Origin: Eubacterium sp. 14-2
GTDB taxonomy: Bacteria; Bacillota; Clostridia; Lachnospirales; Lachnospiraceae
Length of the DNA stretch: 64,000 nt
Direction: 5' to 3'
Assembly: GCF_000403845.2 (NCBI RefSeq)
Contig: NZ_KE159567.1
Location: 1,744,911 to 1,808,910 of the forward strand
The notes under the pieces are model-generated. The model was given only the letters and a program-made list of their open reading frames with translations. It ran no database searches and was not told the DNA's origin. Below, piece by piece: positions 35,133-43,827 of the stretch. The position numbers and the translations under genes were made by a program. Positions within the stretch are counted from its first letter, which is position 1. Every line of letters starts with the position of its first letter.

Positions 35133-36477
35133 ATACCAGAAATTTACAGCAGAATACATTGAGGCGCATCCGGTATCCGCAATCTTCCTGGACTGCGGAT
35201 TAGGGAAAACGAGCATCACGCTGACGGCAGTCAATGACCTGATGTTTGACAGCTTTGAAATCCACAGGGTGCTTGTGGTAGCACCAATCCGTGTAGCTTC
35301 TTACAGTTGGCCGGCGGAAATTGAAAAATGGGACCACCTTGAAGGTCTGAAATACAGCGTGGCGGTCGGAACGGCGGCAGAGAGGCTTGCGGCATTAAAA
35401 AAGCCGGCAGACATTTACCTCATCAACCGTGAGAACGTACAGTGGCTGATTACTGAGAGCGGCATCCCTTTTGACTTCGACATGGTGGTGATCGATGAGC
35501 TGTCCTCTTTCAAGAACCACCAGACGAAGCGGTTCAAGGCGCTGATGAAAGTACGACCAAAGGTGAAACGCATCGTGGGGCTGACAGGAACGCCGAGCAG
35601 CAATGGACTGATGGACTTATGGGCGGAGTTCCGGCTGCTGGACATGGGGGAGCGGCTCGGCAGGTTCATCGGGCAGTACCGCACTTCCTACTTCCGGCCG
35701 GATAAGCAGAACGGGCAGGTGGTGTTTTCTTACAAGCCGCTGCCTGGGGCGGAGAAACAGATATACGGCAAAATATCCGACATCACCATTTCCATGAAGT
35801 CCACCGACCACCTGCAGATGCCGGAACTGATAAATTCCAGATACACGGTGTATCTTTCTGAGAAAGAGGATTCGCACTATGCGGATTTGAAGAAAGACCT
35901 CGTCCTTCAGCTTCCGGACGGCGACATCACAGCCGCCAATGCCGCATCCCTTTCCGGGAAGCTGTCGCAGATGGCGAACGGCGCAGTCTACACGGATGCC
36001 GGGGAGACGGTCGCCATCCATGAGCGGAAGCTGGACGCACTGGAGGACATCATCGAGGCGGCAAACGGCAAGCCGGTGCTTGTGGCATACTGGTTCCGGC
36101 ATGACCTGGAACGCATCACGGAACGGCTGTACAAACTGAAAATCCCATGTTCCCGGCTGGATACCGACAGCAGCATCCGGAAATGGAACGCCGGGGAAAT
36201 CCCGGTGGCGCTGATCCACCCGGCATCCGCCGGACACGGCCTCAACCTCCAAAGCGGTGGGAACACGCTGGTGTGGTTCGGCCTTACCTGGTCACTGGAA
36301 TTATACCAGCAGACGGTGGCGAGGCTGTGGCGGCAGGGGCAGGCATCCGAGACCGTGGTGGTGCAGCACATCATCACGAAAGGCACCATAGACGAGCGGA
36401 TCATGAAGGCGCTTTCCGAAAAGGACACCACGCAGGCCGCACTGATCGATGCGGTGAAGGCAGACTTGAGGCTGTAA
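35113..36477 (+). CDS. SNF2-type DEAD/H-box helicase
   Basis: 454 residues from ATG 35113 (GGAGGGATC). Motif I IFLDCGLGKTSITLTAV, motif II VVIDELSSFKN (DE-box variant), motif III VGLTGTPSSNG, and C-terminal motifs HGLNLQSGGNTLVWFGLTWS and QQTVARLWRQGQ. ATP-dependent DNA translocase, probably acting with the VRR-NUC protein in replication or recombination. Confidence 0.92.
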   Translation: MRYSPHEYQKFTAEYIEAHPVSAIFLDCGLGKTSITLTAVNDLMFDSFEIHRVLVVAPIRVASYSWPAEIEKWDHLEGLKYSVAVGTAAERLAALKKPADIYLINRENVQWLITESGIPFDFDMVVIDELSSFKNHQTKRFKALMKVRPKVKRIVGLTGTPSSNGLMDLWAEFRLLDMGERLGRFIGQYRTSYFRPDKQNGQVVFSYKPLPGAEKQIYGKISDITISMKSTDHLQMPELINSRYTVYLSEKEDSHYADLKKDLVLQLPDGDITAANAASLSGKLSQMANGAVYTDAGETVAIHERKLDALEDIIEAANGKPVLVAYWFRHDLERITERLYKLKIPCSRLDTDSSIRKWNAGEIPVALIHPASAGHGLNLQSGGNTLVWFGLTWSLELYQQTVARLWRQGQASETVVVQHIITKGTIDERIMKALSEKDTTQAALIDAVKADLRL

Positions 36478-36586
36478 GTAGAAAAGCCGCCAGTCAAAAT
36501 TGCAAATCTGAGCCAATCAATGAAAATCAACGACAATCTTTGAAAATCCGGGGGAAGCAAATCTATTTTGATTGGAGGCATGGCTT

Positions 36587-37048
36587 ATGAGCATTATCTG
36601 GAAGTATCTTGACAAGCGGTCAGCGGCCGTGGATGCGCTGAAGGATTACAGCAGCATGAAATTCATCATCGAACACACGGATGATGAGATAAAGGCGGCA
36701 TATGAGAAGATGGGCGGTGTCAGCAGCCCGCAGTCTGACGGGATGCCCCGCACACACAATCCCCATGCTGTGGAGGACAGGATGATAAAGGGCATTGAGG
36801 AGATCGATGTGCTGAAGGAGCGTTACCGTCAGGCAGTGGAATATATGGCGTGGTTCCTCCCGGCATGGGAGGAGCTTTCGGAGGATGAGCGGTATGTGCT
36901 GGAAGCCTTTTATGGCGACGGCAACGAATATGGCAGCAGCGTCATTTATAAAATCGCAGACCATTTCCACATTGAGCAGAGTTCCGCCTATAACAAAAAG
37001 AACCGCGCGCTGCACCACCTCACCATCCTGCTTTTTGGGAAAAGCTGA
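36587..37048 (+). CDS. ArpU/DUF1492-like phage regulator (sigma region-4 fold)
   Basis: 153 residues from ATG 36587 (GGAGGCATGGCTT). The N-terminal half is helical. The C-terminal third reads as a sigma region-4/ArpU-type helix-turn-helix (LSEDERYVLEAFYGDGNEYG, IYKIADHFHIEQSSAYNKKN). ArpU-like proteins often control late genes and sit just before the HNH/terminase block, as here. Confidence 0.75.
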   Translation: MSIIWKYLDKRSAAVDALKDYSSMKFIIEHTDDEIKAAYEKMGGVSSPQSDGMPRTHNPHAVEDRMIKGIEEIDVLKERYRQAVEYMAWFLPAWEELSEDERYVLEAFYGDGNEYGSSVIYKIADHFHIEQSSAYNKKNRALHHLTILLFGKS

Positions 37049-37125
37049 AATTCATGAAAATAGGAGTGGATATATTTCCCCATTGACGGTAATATGCACC
37101 ATACCAAAACGAGAGGAGGTGCAGG

Positions 37126-37596
37126 ATGGCAGAAGAGGATGAAGTTTCAAAAATCATGGCGGTGGCGGAGAAATACAGCGATTACTTTAACGAGTGGCAT
37201 TCGGACATCGCCATTGGCAGGAAAGGTCCGAACTTTTTCTATGTGTACAACGACCAGTACCGTTACTTTGAGGTGTTTGAGGAATTCAGCACGGCGGAGG
37301 AACTGGAGAAGCTGATCATCGGGACAATGGCGGAGAACATGGAGACCTTCAATGCCGTGGCGTTGGAGAACACGCAGAAGATGTTTGAAAACCTGGACAT
37401 CAACGAGAATGTCGGCAGTTACGACCCGGACTTCCACATCTACAAGCTGCTTCGGCAGATGGAGATCATGACGGGGCAGTTGGAACACTGGTCGGAACTT
37501 GTGGCAGGCACATACCGGTCATTTGCAAATGTCTGTAAAGACATGAAATTTGGCGGGAAAAAACGGGCGGGGACGCACATGAGTAATTCCGTGTAA
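37126..37596 (+). CDS. Phage protein, unknown function
   Basis: 156 residues, ATG 37126 with GAGAGGAGGTGCAGG. Acidic and aromatic-rich (FNEWHSDIAIGRKGPNFFYV, FEVFEEFSTAEELEKLI). The C-terminal part is helical. No domain recognised. Confidence 0.65.
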   Translation: MAEEDEVSKIMAVAEKYSDYFNEWHSDIAIGRKGPNFFYVYNDQYRYFEVFEEFSTAEELEKLIIGTMAENMETFNAVALENTQKMFENLDINENVGSYDPDFHIYKLLRQMEIMTGQLEHWSELVAGTYRSFANVCKDMKFGGKKRAGTHMSNSV

Positions 37597-37713
37597 AATG
37601 TTTGCCATATGGCGTGGTATACTGACATTATCGAAAACTGCATAAAGACAGACGGCCTTCGTGGGAAACTTCTCCTGCGGGGGCTTTCTTTATGCCATGA
37701 GGAGGTGAGAGCA

Positions 37714-38073
37714 ATGCCAAGGAAACCGAAGAGGCCGTGTTCCTTCCCCGGCTGTCCCAAGTTGACAGAGGGGCGCTTTTGTGAGGAGCATGGGAAGCAG
37801 GAGAACCGCCGCTACGAGAAGTACGACCGTGACCCGGCTGTACGCCGTAGGTATGGGCGGGCATGGAAACGAATCCGTGACCGCTACGCCGCAAAGCACC
37901 CGTTCTGTGAGGAGTGCTACAAGAAGGGCGTGCTGCGTCCTGTTGAGGAGGTACACCACAAGCTGCCGCTGGCAGAGGGCGGGACGCATGACGAGGGAAA
38001 CCTTGTGTCGCTGTGCCAGCCGTGCCATGCGAGGATTCATGCGGAGCGCGGTGACAGGTGGAATAAGCATTAA
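37714..38073 (+). CDS. HNH endonuclease
   Basis: 119 residues from ATG 37714 (GAGGAGGTGAGAGC). N-terminal Cys pair (CSFPGCPKLTEGRFC) and HNH core: FCEECYKKGVLRPVEEVHHK, EGGTHDEGNLVSLCQPCHAR, H. It is the conserved HNH gene immediately before the small terminase of HK97-like phages, needed with terminase for specific DNA cutting in several such phages. Confidence 0.92.
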   Translation: MPRKPKRPCSFPGCPKLTEGRFCEEHGKQENRRYEKYDRDPAVRRRYGRAWKRIRDRYAAKHPFCEECYKKGVLRPVEEVHHKLPLAEGGTHDEGNLVSLCQPCHARIHAERGDRWNKH

Positions 38074-38321
38074 TTTATTTTATGGGAATCAGTGCTGTGT
38101 TGATTTATGCTGTGGAGGTTTCTGCTGACCCGGAGGGGCGGTCGGAATCTCTACAGCATATTTTCTGTGGAACGGGCGTGGGGTGTCACGCATAAAAACC
38201 GAAAATCAAACGGGGGATTGCCCCGCTCTGATTTTCCATATTTCATGGGCATTTTTAGGTGCTGCGGTGTTTGATTCCGCAGCATTTTTTCAAACGAAAT
38301 CAAAGAAACGGGGTGAAAACG
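38074..38321. other. Noncoding gap, candidate cos region
   Basis: 248 bases between the HNH and small terminase genes, where cos sites lie in related phages. It holds a G-rich stretch (38130-38143), a GAAAATCA…TGATTTTC stem (38201-38236) enclosing GGGG…CCCC, and a terminator-like hairpin (38259-38290). No ORF is convincing. The cleavage point cannot be located by eye. Confidence 0.4.
38259..38290 (+). terminator. Intrinsic terminator before the small terminase gene
   Basis: GTGCTGCGG pairs with CCGCAGCAT across a 9-base loop, followed by TTTTTT. Confidence 0.75.
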
Positions 38322-38855
38322 GTGGCAAAAGACGGCAGCAACCGGGGCGGCGCAAGGCCGGGGGCAGGGCGCAAGCCCAAGGCGCTCACAGAGAAGATCA
38401 GCGAGGGGAAGACGGCAGAGGTGCTGATGGAGCCTGCCGAGCTGGAGGGCATGGATGTGCCGCCCGTGAAGGACTTCCTCAAGTCCCCGCAGAAGAGCGG
38501 GCGGGAGCTGGTGGCGGAGGAAGTGTACAACGAAACGTATGCATGGCTGAAAGCGAGGGGCTGCGAGAAGCTGGTCACTGTGCAGATGGTGGAGCAGTAT
38601 GCCATGAGTGTGTCCCGTTGGATTCAGTGCGAGGAGATTGTTTCCTCCACTGGATTTTTAGCGAAACACCCGACCACAGGAGCCGCCATCGCTTCGCCTT
38701 ATGTTTCCATGAGCCAGTCCTATATGAAACAGACCAATTACTGCTGGATGCAGATTTACCAGATCGTGAAGGAGAACTGTTCGGTAGAGTTCCAGGGCAA
38801 CACGCCCCAGGATGACGTGATGGAGCGTCTGCTCCGTGCGAGGAAAGGAGTGTAG
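38322..38855 (+). CDS. Terminase small subunit (P27-like)
   Basis: 177 residues from GTG 38322 (GGGG 38310-38313 at good spacing). The N-terminal basic DNA-binding motif GSNRGGARPGAGRKPKA is typical of P27-type small terminases. A helical core follows (LVAEEVYNETYAWLKARGCE, VTVQMVEQYAMSVSRWIQCE). It recognises the packaging site and recruits the large subunit, which lies unusually far away (47385). Confidence 0.85.
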   Translation: MAKDGSNRGGARPGAGRKPKALTEKISEGKTAEVLMEPAELEGMDVPPVKDFLKSPQKSGRELVAEEVYNETYAWLKARGCEKLVTVQMVEQYAMSVSRWIQCEEIVSSTGFLAKHPTTGAAIASPYVSMSQSYMKQTNYCWMQIYQIVKENCSVEFQGNTPQDDVMERLLRARKGV

Positions 38856-38862
38856 ATAAAAA

Positions 38863-40119
38863 ATGGGAAAGACGACAACCGAGATGCAGCTTGTGCCACT
38901 CTCCAAATTAGTGCCGTATGTGAACAATGCGCGGACGCACTCGCCGGAGCAGCTCACGAAGCTCCGCTCATCCCTGCGGGAGTTCGGTTTCATCAACCCG
39001 GTCATCATCGACCGGGATTTCAATGTCATCGCGGGGCATGGCAGGATTGCCGCCGCGAAAGAGGAAGGCATGGAGGAAGTGCCGTGTGTGTTTGCAGACT
39101 TCTTGACGGAGGCGCAGAAGAAAGCCTATATCCTTGCGGACAACCGCATGGCTCTTGATGCGGGATGGGATGAGGAACTGCTCCGCATCGAGATTGAAAG
39201 TTTGCAGGGTGCGGATTTTGATGTATCCCTGACAGGCTTCGGCGAAGATGAGATTGCAGACCTCTTTGCTGGGGATGGGGAAAAAGATGTAAAGGATGAT
39301 GATTTCGACCTTTCCGCCGCATTGGAAAAAGCGGCGTTCGTGGAGCGGGGCGACATCTGGACGGTGGGCAGGCACAGGCTGATGTGCGGCGATGCCACAA
39401 GTGCGGAAGATGTGGCGGCGCTCATGGATGGGAAGAAAGCAAACCTCATCGTGACAGACCCTCCCTATGGAGTTTCTTTCAAGAGTTCCGGCGGGCTGAC
39501 CATCCAGAACGACAGTATGAAGGGGGATGAATTCTACACATTTCTGTACAATTCGTTCTCATGCATGGTGGAGCATCTGGAAAGTGGCGGCGCGGCTTAT
39601 GTGTTCCATGCGGACACCGAGGGGCTGAATTTCCGTAAGGCTTTCGTGGACGCAGGGTTCCACCTTGCCGGGGTGTGTATCTGGGTGAAGAATTCCCTCG
39701 TGCTTGGACGTTCGGACTACCAGTGGCGGCATGAGCCTGTGCTGTACGGCTTTCTGAAGAACGGCAAGCACCCGTGGTATTCCGACCGGAAGCAGACTAC
39801 CATCTGGAACTACGACAAGCCGAAGCGGAACAAGAACCATCCGACCTCCAAACCGCTCGACCTGCTCGGATACCCGATCTGCAATTCCTCTCAGGAGAAC
39901 GCCATCGTTTTGGACACCTTCGGCGGCAGCGGCTCCACGATGATGGCGTGTGAGCAGACGAACCGTATCTGCTGCATGATGGAGCTGGATGAGAAGTATG
40001 CATCCGTCATCCTGCGGAGGTATGTGGAGGACACCGGGGATTCGGAAAATGTGTATGTGGTGCGTAGCGGGGAAAAAATCTCGTACTCCGCACTGGTAAA
40101 GGAGGTGGAGACGGCATGA
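38863..40119 (+). CDS. ParB-like domain fused to adenine DNA methyltransferase
   Basis: 418 residues. The ParB/sulfiredoxin-like N terminus (LVPYVNNARTHSPEQLTKLR, NVIAGHGRIAAAKEEGMEEV) spans about 10-115. The methylase part contains VTDPPYGV (motif IV of N6-adenine/N4-cytosine enzymes) and later DTFGGSGSTMMACEQTNR (motif I), so motif order is IV…I (beta class). Such enzymes protect phage DNA from host restriction. Overlaps the C5 methylase start by 4 bp. Confidence 0.92.
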   Translation: MGKTTTEMQLVPLSKLVPYVNNARTHSPEQLTKLRSSLREFGFINPVIIDRDFNVIAGHGRIAAAKEEGMEEVPCVFADFLTEAQKKAYILADNRMALDAGWDEELLRIEIESLQGADFDVSLTGFGEDEIADLFAGDGEKDVKDDDFDLSAALEKAAFVERGDIWTVGRHRLMCGDATSAEDVAALMDGKKANLIVTDPPYGVSFKSSGGLTIQNDSMKGDEFYTFLYNSFSCMVEHLESGGAAYVFHADTEGLNFRKAFVDAGFHLAGVCIWVKNSLVLGRSDYQWRHEPVLYGFLKNGKHPWYSDRKQTTIWNYDKPKRNKNHPTSKPLDLLGYPICNSSQENAIVLDTFGGSGSTMMACEQTNRICCMMELDEKYASVILRRYVEDTGDSENVYVVRSGEKISYSALVKEVETA

Positions 40120-42368
40120 ATGCGGACGCTATATATATCCATAGTAGGGAGTCCGGCACTGGCGGCGGAGACACACCGAATCCGCAGAGTGCGGATTCAC
40201 GGCTGACACTCGGAAGCCTTTTTGACGGAAGCGGGGGATTCCCGCTCGGCGGGCTGCTTGCGGGCATCACGCCTTTATGGGCATCAGAAATTGAGCCTTT
40301 CCCCATCCGGGTGACCACAAAGCGGCTGCCCTTTGTGAAGCACTTGGGCGACATTTCCACGGTGGACGGTGCAAAGATCGCCCCCGTGGACATCATCACC
40401 TTCGGCTCGCCCTGCACCGATATGTCGGTGGCCGGCAAGCGGGCGGGGCTGGACGGGCGGCAGTCGTGCCTGTTCTACCAGGCAGTAAGAATCATAAAGG
40501 AAATGAGGTGTGCAACAGATGGAAAATACCCAAGGTTTATCGTATGGGAGAACGTCCCCGGCGCCTTCTCCTCCAACAAAGGGGAGGACTTCAAGGCAGT
40601 CCTCGAAGCGGTCTGCTCCGTCAAAGACGAAAGTGTTTCTGTACCTGGAGCTCCAAAGGGGAAATGGGCAAACGCCGGGACTGTCGTGGGGGACGGATTT
40701 TCCCTCGCATGGCGGGTGCTTGACGCGCAATTTTGGGGAGTCCCCCAGCGAAGGAAACGCATCTACCTTGTCGCAGATTTTGCAGGCGGGAGTGCCGGAA
40801 AGGTATTATTTGAGTCCGAAGGCGTGTCTGGGTATTCTGCGGAGGGCTTCCGTGCGTGGCAAGGAGCTGCCGGAGGTGCTTCGGAAGGCTCTGGAGCGCC
40901 AAGCGGCATCTGCCTGAACGACCAGGGCGGGCAGCGGATGGATGTGACGGATGAGGTGACCTGCACTCTGCGAGCAGAGGCGCACCATCCCCCATGTGTG
41001 CTGGAATCGGCCGGTTTCTGCACGGAGCATTCTGCAAAGGCACGGGGCATTGGCTATGAAGAGGAAACCTCGCCCACACTCCGTGCCGGAACAGTGCCGG
41101 CGGCGGTGGCACTCTATGAGAACCATTCGCAGGATACCAGATACACGGGGCCGCTGGATACCGCACCCACCGTCAATGCCACTTATGGGATGGGCGGAAA
41201 CAACCAGCCGTTCGTGGTGGAAACGCCCAAGACGCTGAAAATCCGCTCCGGCTGTGAAGGCGGCGGGAAAGGGGCGATCATACAAGATGACAAGTCCGCG
41301 ACGCTCTCCTGCAACAATGACCAGACGGTGTTCGTGCCGTTCTGCAAGGGATACCGCGCCCACTACAAAGGGGATGCGCCGACCTGGAAGGACGGGAAGG
41401 TGGCAAACACCCTGAACACTTTTGATGTGGGGGAAAGCCGCTGCAATGAGCTGGTGGTGCAGGCTTACGGCATCTGCTCCAAGGACAGTAACGCCATGAA
41501 GTCTGACAATCCCCACAGCGGATTCTATGAGGCGGAAACCTCCCGGACGCTGGATGGAAACGGCGGGAATCCGTCCTGCAACCAGGGCGGCATTGCCGTG
41601 GTGGAGCCGGAGGGAATGTCGGCATTCCATATCAACCAGAGGGATGAAGTCATCGACCTGCAGGGGAAGTCCGGGGCGCTGATGGCTACCCGGAATATGC
41701 AGATGCAGACCTTTGTCTTGCAGGGCTCCATGATCGGGCGGGATGACAGGAACGGTCCGCAGGGCAGCGGCATTAATGAGGATGTAGCTTTTTCACTCAC
41801 GGCAGCCGACCGCCATGCCGTGGCACAGCCGACCTACTGCACGAGCAAGAATTCCCATTTTACGAGAGCAGAGAAGGAGCTGGCGAACACGCTGGTGGCT
41901 ACGGATTATAAGGACCCTCCCGTCATCAATGATGTGCAGACTGCATCCGGCAAGGAGGTGTTCGGAACACTCTCGGCAAGCATGGGCTCCAAGCAGTGGC
42001 TTGGGAACCAGGAGGCGTTCAGCGGGGATTACCATATCGTGGAGCCGGAGTATATCGTCCGCAGGCTGACGCCGACCGAGTGTGCGAGGCTGCAGGGCTT
42101 TCCGGACTGGTGGTGCGGCGGGCTTGGGACGGAGAAACCCACGGAGGATGAGCTGTTGTTCTGGCGGGAAGTCTTTGAGACCCACCGGAAGATTGTGGGG
42201 ACTTCCACAAAGCCAAAGACGGATAAGCAGATCATTAAATGGCTGAAGAATCCGCATTCCGATAGTGCCGAGTATAAAATGTGGGGCAACGGCGTCGCAC
42301 TGCCGAACGTATATTTCGTGCTTTCGGGGATCGTGTACTATGCACAGTTCCCGGACTTTTTATTGTGA
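40116..42368 (+). CDS. Cytosine-C5 DNA methyltransferase with long repeat insert
   Basis: 750 residues, about twice the usual length. Catalytic motifs are complete: LGSLFDGSGGFPLGG (I), FGSPCTDMSVAGKRAG with nucleophile Cys100 (IV), IVWENVPGA (VI), WGVPQRRKRIYLVAD (VIII), and at the C terminus LTPTECARLQGFPDWW plus KMWGNGVALP (IX/X). Between about 265 and 645 lie ten imperfect copies of a 'TLxA…xxVV' unit in place of an ordinary target-recognition domain. It works beside the adenine methylase as a phage anti-restriction pair (inference). Confidence 0.92.
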   Translation: MNADAIYIHSRESGTGGGDTPNPQSADSRLTLGSLFDGSGGFPLGGLLAGITPLWASEIEPFPIRVTTKRLPFVKHLGDISTVDGAKIAPVDIITFGSPCTDMSVAGKRAGLDGRQSCLFYQAVRIIKEMRCATDGKYPRFIVWENVPGAFSSNKGEDFKAVLEAVCSVKDESVSVPGAPKGKWANAGTVVGDGFSLAWRVLDAQFWGVPQRRKRIYLVADFAGGSAGKVLFESEGVSGYSAEGFRAWQGAAGGASEGSGAPSGICLNDQGGQRMDVTDEVTCTLRAEAHHPPCVLESAGFCTEHSAKARGIGYEEETSPTLRAGTVPAAVALYENHSQDTRYTGPLDTAPTVNATYGMGGNNQPFVVETPKTLKIRSGCEGGGKGAIIQDDKSATLSCNNDQTVFVPFCKGYRAHYKGDAPTWKDGKVANTLNTFDVGESRCNELVVQAYGICSKDSNAMKSDNPHSGFYEAETSRTLDGNGGNPSCNQGGIAVVEPEGMSAFHINQRDEVIDLQGKSGALMATRNMQMQTFVLQGSMIGRDDRNGPQGSGINEDVAFSLTAADRHAVAQPTYCTSKNSHFTRAEKELANTLVATDYKDPPVINDVQTASGKEVFGTLSASMGSKQWLGNQEAFSGDYHIVEPEYIVRRLTPTECARLQGFPDWWCGGLGTEKPTEDELLFWREVFETHRKIVGTSTKPKTDKQIIKWLKNPHSDSAEYKMWGNGVALPNVYFVLSGIVYYAQFPDFLL

Positions 42369-42385
42369 CATTTTTTCTCACATAA

Positions 42386-42430
42386 CGCTTGCTATTTCTG
42401 CGGTTCAGAGTGATTAATGTAGTACCGAAA
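42386..42430 (+). promoter_or_regulatory. Shared promoter/leader, degenerate copy A
   Basis: TTGCTA (42389-42394), 17 bases, GATTAA (42412-42417), then AGTACCGAAA. Same spacing and tail as the copies at 43744, 46029 and 47001, but less conserved. Confidence 0.55.
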
Positions 42431-42450
42431 AACGAAGGAGGTACAAAAAA

Positions 42451-43203
42451 ATGAGGTTTGAATTCAACAGGACAGGGGCAGAGCGGAAAGCGCTGGTGCA
42501 GGCGATGGGAGAGATTTTAGGGGTGAAGCCGAGATACCTTGGGATGCCCACGGCGGCTTATGAGGTGGATTACTTCCACATCGACAAGACTGGTGCGATG
42601 GAGTTCGACGACCGGGCGGACAGCAAGGAGATTGAAAACCTGATGGAGCGGCTTGCCGAGAGGGGGATCATTGCAGCCCCGGCGGAAACGGCACAGGAAG
42701 GCGGCACGGCGGAAGAAACCGCAGAGCCGGAAAACCATGCGGAGGAGCCGGAAACAGCGCCGCAGGAGGCGAACGTGCGGCTTACGGTGGCAATGCCGAG
42801 GGATTCTTTCACGGATGCCGCACTGGATAACCTGCGGAAGCTGGTGGACGCCAAGGGCAGCCTCATCAAAAAGGCACTGGCGGTTGAAAGCCTCCAGATT
42901 GAGGCGGACGGGGAGAAGGTTTCTTTCCCCTGGTTTTCCAAAACGGACAGCGAATCGGCAGCGGCCTACACCCACTTCATTGCCGCCCTCTGCGACATGG
43001 CGAGGAACCAGAAGCGCATCACGGCGACCGAGAAAAAGGTGGAGAATGAAAAATACGCTTTCCGGTGTTTCCTGCTCCGGCTCGGATTCATCGGGGCGGA
43101 ATACAAGGGCGAGCGGAAAATCCTGCTGAAGAACCTTTCCGGCAGCTCGGCCTTCAAAAACGGCGAAAGGAAGGAGGCGGGCAGCAATGAAGTTTCCGAG
43201 TAG
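42451..43203 (+). CDS. Phage accessory protein with amidoligase-like C-terminal module
   Basis: 250 residues, ATG 42451 (GAAGGAGGTAC). N-terminal domain about 1-75 (MRFEFNRTGAERKALVQAMG…), Glu/Ala-rich linker 75-110, then a middle domain (RLTVAMPRDSFTDAALDNLR) and a C-terminal module (KYAFRCFLLRLGFIGAEYKG, SGSSAFKNG). The last module recurs at the C terminus of the amidoligase gene product at 43828. Some databases label such genes 'virulence-related', without mechanism. Overlaps the next gene by 17 bp. Confidence 0.7.
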   Translation: MRFEFNRTGAERKALVQAMGEILGVKPRYLGMPTAAYEVDYFHIDKTGAMEFDDRADSKEIENLMERLAERGIIAAPAETAQEGGTAEETAEPENHAEEPETAPQEANVRLTVAMPRDSFTDAALDNLRKLVDAKGSLIKKALAVESLQIEADGEKVSFPWFSKTDSESAAAYTHFIAALCDMARNQKRITATEKKVENEKYAFRCFLLRLGFIGAEYKGERKILLKNLSGSSAFKNGERKEAGSNEVSE

Positions 43204-43417
43204 GGAGATTGTGGAGCGTGTCCGCAGGGAGTACCCTGCAGGCACACGGGTGGAGCTTGTGCGGATGGAGGATGTGCAGGCTCCGCCCATCGGAACGAAG
43301 GGAACCGTGACGGGCGTGGATGACACGGCGAGCATCATGGTGGCGTGGGACAACGGCAGCCGCCTCCATGTAATTTATGGAGAGGATGAAGTGAGAAAAA
43401 TCAAGGGGGACGATTAG
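43187..43417 (+). CDS. DUF4314 protein
   Basis: 76 residues, ATG 43187 with AAGGAGGCGGGC. A small beta-barrel-like protein (GTRVELVRMEDVQAPPIGTK, GTVTGVDDTASIMVAWDNGS) of a family found beside amidoligase and anti-restriction genes in Clostridial mobile elements. Function unknown. Confidence 0.8.
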   Translation: MKFPSREIVERVRREYPAGTRVELVRMEDVQAPPIGTKGTVTGVDDTASIMVAWDNGSRLHVIYGEDEVRKIKGDD

Positions 43418-43699
43418 ATGGAACAGGACATTCTGAAACAGATTTATTTTGGGGAGATCGTGCCGTGGGAGAACCGGAACGACAAGACGCCGGAAATGGT
43501 GGAGATCGCCGACCGCATTGACGGGGAGATTGAACGCCTGAAAGGGCTGTTGGACAGTGAGGGGAAGGCGCTGCTGGAGAAACTTCTGGACGATGCTTCC
43601 GACCTTGAGTGCAAGACCATCTGCGAAGGGTTCAAGGACGGATTCCGGCTCGGCGCACAGATTACGGCGGCATCCCTGGGCAGTGTAAAAAAGCCATAA
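43418..43699 (+). CDS. DUF6809-like small helical protein
   Basis: 93 residues; ATG 43418 abuts the previous stop. Starts MEQDILKQIYFGEIVPWENR, then a helical hairpin, then CKTICEGFKDGFRLGAQITA. The FGEI…P and GFxxGFRLG features recall the DUF6809 family common in Clostridial phages and ICEs. Unknown function. Confidence 0.7.
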   Translation: MEQDILKQIYFGEIVPWENRNDKTPEMVEIADRIDGEIERLKGLLDSEGKALLEKLLDDASDLECKTICEGFKDGFRLGAQITAASLGSVKKP

Positions 43700-43743
43700 A
43701 ATACACAAAAAACAGGGCAGAACATTGTGTAGATTATGCTCCG

Positions 43744-43800
43744 AATTGACTTGCTATTATCCCCTTTTAGAGCGAATATGTGTACTACCGAAAGGGAAAA
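43744..43800 (+). promoter_or_regulatory. Shared promoter/leader, copy B
   Basis: 57 bases identical to 46029-46085. TTGCTA (43751-43756), 17 bases, GAATAT (43774-43779), then TGTGTACTACCGAAAGGG in the presumed transcript start region. It precedes the amidoligase gene. Confidence 0.75.
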
Positions 43801-43827
43801 CACACAACAAAAACGGAGGATTTCAGC

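Noticed and set aside
37609-38073. Longer HNH protein from ATG 37609
   Set aside because: The extension has no ribosome binding site and no homology character; GAGGAGGTGAGAGC precedes ATG 37714.
38183-38815. 210-codon frame over the small terminase gene
   Set aside because: Gly/Arg/Ala-rich out-of-frame reading of a G+C-rich gene. The other frame encodes a clear P27-like terminase.
40806-41630. 274-codon minus-strand frame in the C5 methylase repeat region
   Set aside because: Antisense shadow in G+C-rich repeats; no start site, and the plus strand has complete methylase motifs.
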